From an uncultured Oscillospiraceae bacterium (GTDB taxonomy: Bacteria; Bacillota; Clostridia; Oscillospirales; Oscillospiraceae), in the NCBI GenBank assembly GCA_900756575.1, contig CAAEKQ010000056.1:1-12740 (forward strand): 12,740 bases of DNA. Direction: 5' to 3'. Positions 1 to 5,888 of the stretch are shown one piece after another (the stretch's first letter is position 1; the number at the start of each line of letters is the position of its first letter). The notes below the pieces were generated by a model, which worked only from the letters and a program-made list of their open reading frames with translations, was not told where the DNA came from and ran no database searches. The translations under genes and the position numbers were made by a program.

Positions 1-201
1 GGGATGCTCGGAGGGGCGGCAGGTGGGCGGGCAGGGCTTGATTTCCGCCGGTGCGCCGGGCATGGGAGGCATATCGCCGGGGCCGCCGGGGCCGGGCATA
101 TCGCCCATGGGCGGCAGAATGTTGACTTTTTCCGGCTTGTTCACGGGGCCCTCCAAAGCGGGCATGCCGTAGGCCGGGATTTTTGCCTGAATCGTGTTCA
201 T
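1..201 (-). CDS. Pro/Gly/Met-rich protein, N-terminal part, cut by window edge
   Basis: This reading frame starts at an ATG (201-199) preceded by AAGGAGG with a 7-nt spacer, and stays open for 67 codons to the window edge. The ribosome binding site overlaps the stop region of the oxidoreductase upstream, so the two genes are very probably co-translated from one mRNA. The N-terminus (MNTIQAKIPAYGMPALEGPV) is followed by a low-complexity stretch rich in Gly, Pro and Met (GDMPGPGGPGDMPPMPG), then a segment with two cysteines (KPCPPTC). There is no signal peptide or membrane segment in the visible part. I do not recognise the family. The two cysteines could be metal or Fe-S ligands, but two residues are not enough to claim that. 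Its place in the operon suggests it works with the flavoprotein. Confidence 0.72.
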   Translation of the reverse strand, partial: MNTIQAKIPAYGMPALEGPVNKPEKVNILPPMGDMPGPGGPGDMPPMPGAPAEIKPCPPTCRPSEHP

Positions 202-213
202 CAAATCGCCTCC

Positions 214-1662
214 TTAGAAATTTGAACGGATGTATGCGGAAATCTGTTCACCGCAGATCTGCCCGCTGACCAGGCCGAAGGTGGAGCGGCTGCCGGCACA
301 GATGTGCGTATAGATCCGGCCATTCAGGTTGCTGATAATGCCGCCCGCGCCATAAAGGCCATGGATGGGGTCGCTGTTGGCGTTTAGAATTTCGCACTTA
401 TAGTTGGCACACAGAGGGCCTTCCGCATCGCCAAAGACCCCAAAGACCTTAATGGCATAATAGTGGCTGCCACGGAGGGGAATGAGGTAGTCGGGATCCT
501 TGTAGAATTGTGTATCCCGTCCGGTGTCACAGATGGCGTTGTATTCATCCACAGTGGCTCGGAGGGTTGTTGGATCCACACCCATCTGCTCCGCCAGTTC
601 CTCCACGGTGTCAGCATCGTAGAGACCGTAGCCACGGCTTTTGGCGATTTGCCACTGTTCCTCAAAGTCGTCAAAGGGCTTCCCCTCGCCGCAGTATTTG
701 TACTTGTAGCTGCTCCAGCCCCACTGTTTCCAGTATTCGTGGAGATTCTTATCAAAGATAGAGAAGATAATACCGCCGGGCTGGGAGGCGATTGCCGAAG
801 CGCCGTCCTCCATGGCGTGGATGACCTCCTCGGTGGTAAACCGCTGAGCCTTTAGGTTAACCATCAACTCCTGAGGCTGACGGAAATACTGCTCTGTGGG
901 GCCAGGGAATTTCACGTCGGGTACATCGTACTCCGGCGGCTTGACATTCATGTTGAAGGCGGAATAGGTATTGGCATGCTGGGCTGCACCCACCCGTGTG
1001 GCCATGGCGATGCCATAGGGCTTTTCCTTCTGTGAACCGTCACCTCTGGGAGCGGGACCAGGACTGGGGCCGTCACCGGACTTTGCGATGCGTTGCGGCT
1101 CACCGGTTGCCAACACCACGGCCTTGCAGCGAACCTCAATGGGTTCGCCCTTCTCGGTTTCGCCCTTGATGCCAGCCACTCGACCGTCTTCCATGATCAG
1201 CTCGTTCATGTAGGCCCCGTCCTGAAGTGTTCCGCCAGCGTCTAGGAAGGCCTTACCCACCACCTCCAGCCGGGGCTTCGCTGCGTTGAAGTAGTGCCAT
1301 GTATGGGGTGCATCCATGTTGTAGGCCAGGACCGCCTCCGCCTCGCAGCCCAGAGACTCCAGCCACTGCCAAATGCCTGCGCTACGGTTTAAAAACTCGG
1401 TAACCTGCCGGGCATCAATGAGCCAGTTGGCATGGTTCATAAGCCGCAGGAAAATGTCCTTCTTACTTTCGTTGATGTGCTTGGACTTCTGGTAGGCAGT
1501 ACCCACGGCAAACACGCCGTTGACGCCGGTGAGTGCCGGGCCAAAGCCCTTGCCCGCCTCAAAGAGCGTGGTGTTGAGGCCTGCAACAGCACAATGATAT
1601 GCAGCAGATACGCCGCCAGTACCGGAGCCTACCACAGCAACATCGGTGGTAATGTGAATCAT
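214..1662 (-). CDS. FAD-dependent oxidoreductase, fumarate reductase/succinate dehydrogenase flavoprotein superfamily
   Basis: This is a 482-residue soluble flavoprotein. The FAD-binding Rossmann motif GSGTGG lies at residues 12-17, with Glu35 (LFEAG) at the position that binds the adenosine ribose. The second dinucleotide motif AVVLATG is at 181-187, and the C-terminal GLYGAGG segment is typical of FAD_binding_2 proteins. Start choice: ATG at 1662 has AAGGAGG 6 nt upstream; a longer TTG-started frame (1680) would bury that site. There is no signal peptide, so it should act in the cytoplasm, unlike the many secreted gut reductases of this superfamily. The HTMGG-type segment that carries a substrate-binding His in fumarate reductases reads FGDAEG here, so fumarate is an unlikely substrate. 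An Arg (NGRIY) may match the conserved substrate-binding Arg near the C-terminus. A Pro/Gly-rich insertion (GDGPSPGPAPRGDG) follows the ATG motif. It lies downstream of a solute-binding protein and is probably in the same operon. The substrate is unknown. Confidence 0.9.
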   Translation of the reverse strand: MIHITTDVAVVGSGTGGVSAAYHCAVAGLNTTLFEAGKGFGPALTGVNGVFAVGTAYQKSKHINESKKDIFLRLMNHANWLIDARQVTEFLNRSAGIWQWLESLGCEAEAVLAYNMDAPHTWHYFNAAKPRLEVVGKAFLDAGGTLQDGAYMNELIMEDGRVAGIKGETEKGEPIEVRCKAVVLATGEPQRIAKSGDGPSPGPAPRGDGSQKEKPYGIAMATRVGAAQHANTYSAFNMNVKPPEYDVPDVKFPGPTEQYFRQPQELMVNLKAQRFTTEEVIHAMEDGASAIASQPGGIIFSIFDKNLHEYWKQWGWSSYKYKYCGEGKPFDDFEEQWQIAKSRGYGLYDADTVEELAEQMGVDPTTLRATVDEYNAICDTGRDTQFYKDPDYLIPLRGSHYYAIKVFGVFGDAEGPLCANYKCEILNANSDPIHGLYGAGGIISNLNGRIYTHICAGSRSTFGLVSGQICGEQISAYIRSNF

Positions 1663-1683
1663 AGCAATCCTCCTTATCAATGG

Positions 1684-1723
1684 GAAAGCAGGTAGAATTT
1701 CTTTTCCTGCCCTGCCTGCTTTC
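1684..1723 (-). promoter_or_regulatory. Intercistronic stem-loop between solute-binding protein and oxidoreductase
   Basis: GAAAGCAGG at 1684-1692 and CCTGCTTTC at 1715-1723 are perfect 9-base inverted arms around a 22-base loop, in the 72-bp gap between the two genes. No T-tract follows on the coding strand, so it is not a normal intrinsic terminator. It could protect the 3' end of the upstream message and raise the amount of binding protein relative to the enzyme, as intercistronic hairpins do in many transporter operons. That role is inferred. Confidence 0.5.
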
Positions 1724-1734
1724 GTGGTTACATG

Positions 1735-3462
1735 TTATCTGGCGTTGTACCGCTCGTAGGCATTCTGATAGACGGACACCACCCCGGCAAGACCCATGGC
1801 CTCAATCTCGGCACAGTAGGAATTCCACTGACCGAAATCCACATCGCCCATGATAAATTGCAGGGTGTAGGTGGAGGCGGCGGTAGTAATGTCGCTGAGT
1901 GCAGTGGTGACCTCCTCCGTCTCCTCGCTGGTCAGGGAAACGCCGGTGGGAAGCACCTGGTCACTCGAGGTCTGCTCCACCCAAATGGTCATCATGTCAT
2001 CCACCCACTGCTCACCAGCCAGATAGACTGTCCGATCCATGGAGACGAGGCCGAAGATGGGGTTAGTGGTCACATAGGCCTCAACAGCGGAGGAGGCATC
2101 TATACCGAAGCTGTTGTTCACCACGGCGTCAGCATAGTAAGGCTCTCCGTTTTCGTCCAGCTCATAGCTGAGGCCATAGGTTCCATAGTTGGCGGTGAGA
2201 TAGCCGTCCTCAGTGTACCACCAGTCGATATAGCGAGCCGCCAGCTCCACATCCTTGCAGGCAGTGGTAATAACGCGCCATGAATTGTTGGACAGCGGGG
2301 AATCATTCACAAAGGGGTTCACATCCCCCTCCTCCTTTACAGGAGTGGCCAAAGCCATGAGTTGGGCGTCGGGATTGTCCACATTCAGAGAGGTCTGCAG
2401 AGAAAGTGCCTGACCATACATGGCATTCATAACGCCAGTCTCACCATTGAGCATGGAGGACGATGAAGCTTCCATATCAGTGTTGGTAGCAAAATCGGCA
2501 TTGATGAGGCCCTCAGAATACCACTGGTTCATCAGCTCCAGATAATCCCGGTAAGTGTCGCTGGTGAGAGAGGAGACTACCTGACCGTTCTCCACATAGA
2601 GATGGTCAGTAGTAGAACCGCGGTCGGAGGCGTAGCCGCAGGATCCCAGAGCACCCACGATACTCACGGAGTTCTGACCGGAGCTGCCCAGCCACAGAGC
2701 CGCATCCATGCCGTAGTCTTTGAATGCAGTCAACAAGTCGTGCAGCTCGTCAATGGTGTTGGGAGCCTCAATGCCCAACTCTTCCATGATGTCCTGACGA
2801 ACCACAAGCCCCTGATTGGGTACATAGTATTCCGCCCAAGAGCGGGTACCTGCCATCTGGCCGTCGTCGTTATAGCAAAGCTTCAGTGTATCCTCGTCGG
2901 CGGAGATGTAGTCATAGTAGTTGGGCATATACTCCTCCACGATACCGGCAATGTCCGTGGCGATGTCTTGGTTAAGCAGAGCGGTCATACCGCCGGAAAC
3001 CTGGGACTCGTTAATCGCCATGATGTCCATGTAATCTCCGGAGGCCAACACCAGATTGAGCTGCTCCGATTCACTGGCCATGGAAACGATGGTCATTTTC
3101 AGTTTCACGCCGGTGGACTTCTCCACAAAGGGCCAGAAATCATAGGCTTCCAGATTGGAATAGGTGCGAAGGGCAGTGTTGCTAGAACTGATGTCCGGTC
3201 CCCAATAGGTGAGGGTTACAGTCTCATCTGACAGGGGGTATATGCTTTCTACCTCCGGGGTCGCGTCTAACGCAGATGTTTCCGCTTCTGCGACGGATTC
3301 AGAAGGCTTCACAGCGTTTTCCTCCGGAATCTGAATCTCTGATGCGGAGATCGTGGCGCTTTCTGACGTTGCAGAAGAGGTACTTCCCGCTGCGTCGCCG
3401 CAGCCAGCAAGCATCCCCAGCGTCAGGCAAGAAACCAGAACCAGTGCGAATATCTTTTTCAT
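1735..3462 (-). CDS. Extracellular solute-binding lipoprotein (family 1, sugar/peptide-type ABC binding protein)
   Basis: A 575-residue exported lipoprotein. Residues 1-20 form a lipoprotein signal peptide (MKKIF, hydrophobic core, lipobox LAGC) with Cys21 as the lipid anchor. Residues 22 to about 75 are a Ser/Thr/Ala/Glu-rich low-complexity tether, and the rest is a two-lobed binding protein starting at VTLTYWGP. Phrases such as NLVLASGDYMDI, VRQDIMEELGI and AARYIDWWYTEDGY are typical of the family 1 solute-binding proteins (LplA/YtcQ-like) that serve CUT1-type ABC importers. The ATG at 3462 has AAAGGAGG 8 nt upstream. No permease or ATPase gene lies in the window. The next gene is instead a flavoprotein, so this may be an orphan binding protein that uses permeases encoded elsewhere or beyond the left edge. 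The ligand cannot be told from sequence. A divergent AraC regulator suggests ligand-dependent induction. Confidence 0.92.
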   Translation of the reverse strand: MKKIFALVLVSCLTLGMLAGCGDAAGSTSSATSESATISASEIQIPEENAVKPSESVAEAETSALDATPEVESIYPLSDETVTLTYWGPDISSSNTALRTYSNLEAYDFWPFVEKSTGVKLKMTIVSMASESEQLNLVLASGDYMDIMAINESQVSGGMTALLNQDIATDIAGIVEEYMPNYYDYISADEDTLKLCYNDDGQMAGTRSWAEYYVPNQGLVVRQDIMEELGIEAPNTIDELHDLLTAFKDYGMDAALWLGSSGQNSVSIVGALGSCGYASDRGSTTDHLYVENGQVVSSLTSDTYRDYLELMNQWYSEGLINADFATNTDMEASSSSMLNGETGVMNAMYGQALSLQTSLNVDNPDAQLMALATPVKEEGDVNPFVNDSPLSNNSWRVITTACKDVELAARYIDWWYTEDGYLTANYGTYGLSYELDENGEPYYADAVVNNSFGIDASSAVEAYVTTNPIFGLVSMDRTVYLAGEQWVDDMMTIWVEQTSSDQVLPTGVSLTSEETEEVTTALSDITTAASTYTLQFIMGDVDFGQWNSYCAEIEAMGLAGVVSVYQNAYERYNAR

Positions 3463-3657
3463 TGCGATATCCTCCTTTTAGTTTTTATTTCCCAAGGATA
3501 CATATAGAATTCTCGGGCTAATTCCAGTATACCCGCCGGAGAACTTGGATGCAATCAACAGTTTTCTTCTCGAAAATTCAGTTTTTTTGTTAAAATTGGC
3601 TTGTGAAAAGCACAATAAAATGATAAGATAATAAAAAAATGAGAAAGGAGAGCGCCT
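3463..3657. promoter_or_regulatory. Divergent promoter region between solute-binding protein operon and araC-type gene
   Basis: This 195-bp AT-rich stretch separates two divergent genes and must hold both promoters. For the minus-strand operon a -10 of TATACT (complement of 3526-3531) is preceded 17 nt upstream by a poor -35 (TTGCAT, 3549-3554), as expected for an activator-dependent promoter. For the regulator, TTGTGA (3601-3606) and TAAGAT (3624-3629) are 17 nt apart and match the consensus moderately. The motif TTCTCG followed by AATTC within a few bases occurs twice (around 3510-3523 and 3567-3579) and could be an AraC-type direct-repeat site, but this is weak. Confidence 0.4.
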
Positions 3658-4899
3658 GTGGATACCATTGATTTCACCCGGATGCCGAATTTTGAACCCC
3701 TGCACGTTGACCAAGCAGATCGGGCTTTGATGGTGCAGCAGGCAATGGATTTGCTGCTGCACTCCCGTTACGCGGTGCCCCAGGATGCGCTTATCTCCCT
3801 AGAGATCAACCGGATCTTTCTTGGAAACGGAGGTTTTGTGGTGACGGGCTTCCGCCCGGTTCTGCCCAAGGCCAGCCATCTTCAGGAGGTTCTGCTGAAT
3901 CTAGAGCAGCTGGCCAATCAGGTTTACGACAATAACGGCCTTTTTTACGTCTGCCAAATGGATGGACAGGTCATTGTGATATCCTGCTTTCCACAGCTCC
4001 GGCAAGAGCAGTGCCGGGAAGCCCAGATCAACGATTTGACAGTGCGTCTGGCTCAAAAGCTGTCAGATCTGAGTCAGGCTCACTGGGGTATCTCAATTCT
4101 GGCAGCCGTTGGCCCCCTGAGCTACGGCCTTGCGTCTCTGTCCTCGGCATTCTTTTTTGTGACGGAGCTGGTAGAATACAAACAGTTTCTAGGCAACACC
4201 GGGCAGCTTCTCTGTACGCCGGCTCAGATTCAGGCCAATCAGCTTCTCCACAACACTCGGGAAATTCAGCAGTCTGCCGTGTTTTTTGCCAATAACATCT
4301 ATTCTGACTGCCTTACCAATGTGGAACAGCGGGTGACGGAACTGCTTCAGTATATTGCAGAGAGTGAAGCCTCCTCCATGCGAAATTTTCACTTCTGCCT
4401 GCTGCTGTTCGTCCAGGCTCTGACCGCAGAACTGAGGGAGCTGGAGGTAGCGGACAACCAGTTCCTGACCAGGCTGGATATTCTAGGCCGATGCTACGCA
4501 GCACAGAATCTGAAATCGCTGAACCGTTGTCTCTGCGGTATCTTCCGAGAAATCGAAGAAAACTACGCCCAACAGAGCGGCAGCCGCATGACACAGCTGA
4601 TCCGCCAGGCCAAGGATTACATCGACAGCCATTTTACCGACAGCAACCTGTCGGTGGCTCAGGCGGCTGAACTGGTGGGAATCCATCAAAGCACCCTTTC
4701 TACCATGTTCCGGCATGCCTACGGGGAGACCATTGTCAATTACATCCGGGCACTGCGGGTGGAAAAGGCCAAGGAGCTGCTGACCCATCCGGAGCTGAAT
4801 CTCAGCGATGTGGCACAGATTTCCGGCTTTGGCAGTCTTAACACCATGTACCGTGCCTTCAGGGCTCGGGAGGGTCTGCCTCCCGGAAAGCTGCGTTAG
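3658..4899 (+). CDS. AraC-family transcriptional regulator with degenerate GGDEF-like sensor region
   Basis: A 413-residue regulator started at GTG (3658) with AAAGGAG 7 nt upstream. Residues 314-413 are a full AraC/XylS DNA-binding domain with two helix-turn-helices: the first around LSVAQAAELVGIHQSTLSTMF, the second around LNLSDVAQISGFGSLNTMYRAF. Residues about 60-180 (VVTGFRP to FVTELVEYKQFLG) have the layout of the catalytically dead GGDEF-like domain found in CdaR/YesN-type regulators; no GGDEF active-site motif is present. It contains no receiver domain and no membrane segments, so it probably senses a cytoplasmic ligand or partner. It is divergent from the binding-protein/flavoprotein operon, and AraC proteins usually activate the divergent operon. 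Its stop codon lies exactly where an IS3 remnant begins, so the last few residues (PPGKLR) may have been reset by that insertion, although the domain looks complete. Confidence 0.88.
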   Translation: MDTIDFTRMPNFEPLHVDQADRALMVQQAMDLLLHSRYAVPQDALISLEINRIFLGNGGFVVTGFRPVLPKASHLQEVLLNLEQLANQVYDNNGLFYVCQMDGQVIVISCFPQLRQEQCREAQINDLTVRLAQKLSDLSQAHWGISILAAVGPLSYGLASLSSAFFFVTELVEYKQFLGNTGQLLCTPAQIQANQLLHNTREIQQSAVFFANNIYSDCLTNVEQRVTELLQYIAESEASSMRNFHFCLLLFVQALTAELRELEVADNQFLTRLDILGRCYAAQNLKSLNRCLCGIFREIEENYAQQSGSRMTQLIRQAKDYIDSHFTDSNLSVAQAAELVGIHQSTLSTMFRHAYGETIVNYIRALRVEKAKELLTHPELNLSDVAQISGFGSLNTMYRAFRAREGLPPGKLR

Positions 4900-5004
4900 G
4901 GCTGATGTCATTCTCTGCTGCGATAGTATTCAGTCCCTCTCACTTTGCAGAACCTCAATTACCAGCTTGGTCTTGTACTTCGTTGTGTATGTTCTTCGTG
5001 TCAT
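4897..5004 (-). mobile_element. IS3-family orfA N-terminal remnant, frameshifted
   Basis: Read on the minus strand from ATG (5004), the translation MTRRTYTTKYKTKLVIEVLQ then SERD-stop has the signature of the N-terminal helix of IS3-family OrfA transposases (YTxxxKxKxVxEVL). The stop TGA is at 4932-4930. If a single lost base is restored just before that stop, the frame continues D-LNTIAAENDISPN, which is the expected first half of the OrfA helix-turn-helix. Similarity ends at about 4897, in the last codon of the araC-type gene, so the rest of the element is gone. A TGTC-AAGAAAGA-GACA palindrome just upstream (about 5009-5024) and the TGTGG at 5033-5029 could mark the element's terminal repeat. 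This is a dead relic. The family call is from memory of the motif and has not been searched. Confidence 0.6.
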
Positions 5005-5160
5005 GGTCTTGTCTCTTTCTTGACATTACCACATTTCACTATGTTCGCGATATTTTTCGAGCTGTGATCTGGAATTACGGAACTATTATATATAATGAAC
5101 ATTTCCCTCCATTATCACATTTTTATTATGGTTTATGTGCCTCAAAATCACATAATTACG
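5005..5160. other. AT-rich non-coding spacer
   Basis: No convincing gene lies in this stretch. Short overlapping frames have no ribosome binding sites and no recognisable motif. It joins the IS3 relic to the mobC relic and contains a CACAT/ATGTG inverted pair (about 5117-5140) of unclear meaning. Confidence 0.4.
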
Positions 5161-5203
5161 AAAAAGTCCCGCCGGAGCAGCAGCCTTGCCGCTCTGGCGG
5201 GAC
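5161..5203 (-). terminator. Intrinsic terminator downstream of mobC relic
   Basis: GTCCCGCC (5166-5173) and GGCGGGAC (5196-5203) pair perfectly, and five inner pairs extend the stem to 13 bp around a 12-base loop. Read on the minus strand the stem is followed at once by TTTTT (5165-5161). This is a textbook rho-independent terminator. It follows the mobC relic and may end transcription coming from the cas operon and the GNAT gene. Confidence 0.85.
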
Positions 5204-5283
5204 CCTCTTTATACCATCTTCCGGCTGATCTCCTCCACGATCCCCCGGAACTCCGTGACCGCTTCATCATACTTTTCCGCATC
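5166..5283. repeat. Left copy of 118-bp direct repeat (mobC 3' end plus hairpin)
   Basis: This stretch matches 11821-11938 in the same orientation with 7 mismatches in 118 nt, counted by eye (about 94% identity). It covers the mobC C-terminal codons and the hairpin that follows. Three of the four hairpin mismatches sit in the stem region, and pairing is kept or only weakened. Beyond 5283 the similarity drops away at once. Confidence 0.93.
5207..5283 (-). pseudogene. mobC 3'-terminal relic
   Basis: The minus-strand translation is DAEKYDEAVTEFRGIVEEIS followed by RKMV and a stop. This is identical to the C-terminus of the intact MobC at 11864-12175 except Thr for Ala at one position. The first three quarters of the gene are missing; upstream sequence (5284-5323) is an unrelated AT-rich stretch. 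It is the left scar of whatever event placed the cas cassette between two mobC copies. Confidence 0.88.
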
Positions 5284-5323
5284 TATAGATGATATCAATT
5301 TCTTTATAAAAATAGGTTTCTAT

Positions 5324-5809
5324 CTACTTTTCAAACTGCGGAACCGTCTTCACATAAATCTGACACGGATTTCTCTCATCCCACAGCTCCGGGAAGCATT
5401 CAAACTCATGGAATCCCATGGCGATATAAAACTCGTTCGTCTTGTCATAGGATGCCCAGCTGCCCTTCCGAACGGTTTTTACCTGGATAAACAAGTAGCC
5501 GTGCTCCCTTGCGTATTCTTCAAAAGCGGAATACAAAGCCCCGCCAATGCCGCCATGGTGCAGCTGCGGCAGAACGCCCATCACATAGATTTCCGCCGTG
5601 GCAGGGCTGGTTTCTTTGAGGGCAATAAAGCCCACGGGCTTGCCGTCCACGGTTGCCGCCCAAAGTGGCTTGTCCGCGCAACCATTAATGTACTCCTGTG
5701 TGCTTTCCGGGATGCCAAACCAGTCCGGGAGCTGGGAGAGGATTGTTTCTGCGATTTGGCTTTTCTGGGAGGGATCATCAACTTTAAGAATCGCATGGTT
5801 TGCTTTCAT
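5324..5809 (-). CDS. GNAT-family N-acetyltransferase
   Basis: A 161-residue single-domain acetyltransferase that moves an acetyl group from acetyl-CoA to an amine of an unknown substrate. Visible GNAT motifs are the strand GKPVGFIALKE, then strand 4 AEIYVMGVLPQLHHGGIGGAL carried into helix 3. The acetyl-CoA pyrophosphate loop is HHGGIG, with His in place of the usual first Arg/Gln of the Q/RxxGxG/A motif. The C-terminal NEFYIAMGFHEFE is the standard end of the fold. The ATG at 5809 is preceded by GAAAGGAA. It lies 79 bp downstream of cas3 on the same strand, separated by a stem-loop without a good T-tract, so it may be the last gene of the cas transcript. No antitoxin-like gene is next to it. 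It may be a passenger such as a detoxification or resistance enzyme; aminoglycoside acetylation cannot be claimed. Confidence 0.85.
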   Translation of the reverse strand: MKANHAILKVDDPSQKSQIAETILSQLPDWFGIPESTQEYINGCADKPLWAATVDGKPVGFIALKETSPATAEIYVMGVLPQLHHGGIGGALYSAFEEYAREHGYLFIQVKTVRKGSWASYDKTNEFYIAMGFHEFECFPELWDERNPCQIYVKTVPQFEK

Positions 5810-5844
5810 TTAATTTCCTTTCTCATTTTCCTTTTCATTGCATA

Positions 5845-5880
5845 GAAAGGGCGTTCCGCCAACTGCCGGAGCACCCTTTC
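5845..5880 (-). terminator. Stem-loop after cas3, possible weak terminator
   Basis: GAAAGGG (5845-5851) and CCCTTTC (5874-5880) pair perfectly. Further pairs (G-T, C-G, and TCCG with CGGA) extend the stem around an 8-base loop. On the minus strand the stem is followed only by TATGCAATG, so termination would be inefficient and the GNAT gene could still be read from the cas promoter. Confidence 0.45.
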
Positions 5881-5888
5881 CGCTTTCC

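Noticed and set aside
1663..1680. TTG start at 1680 for the flavoprotein
   Set aside because: It would overlap the AAGGAGG motif that is correctly placed for ATG 1662, and the residues it adds precede the first strand of the Rossmann fold.
1732..2283. Long plus-strand frames antisense to the binding protein (and similarly at 2602-3231, 8252-9016 and 9570-9980)
   Set aside because: They lie opposite well-supported genes, lack ribosome binding sites and show no domain patterns.
5324..5809. GNAT as toxin of a toxin-antitoxin pair
   Set aside because: GNAT toxins are paired with a small ribbon-helix-helix antitoxin gene directly upstream; here the neighbour is cas3. The only ribbon-helix-helix protein is MobC, 6 kb away and clearly a relaxosome protein.
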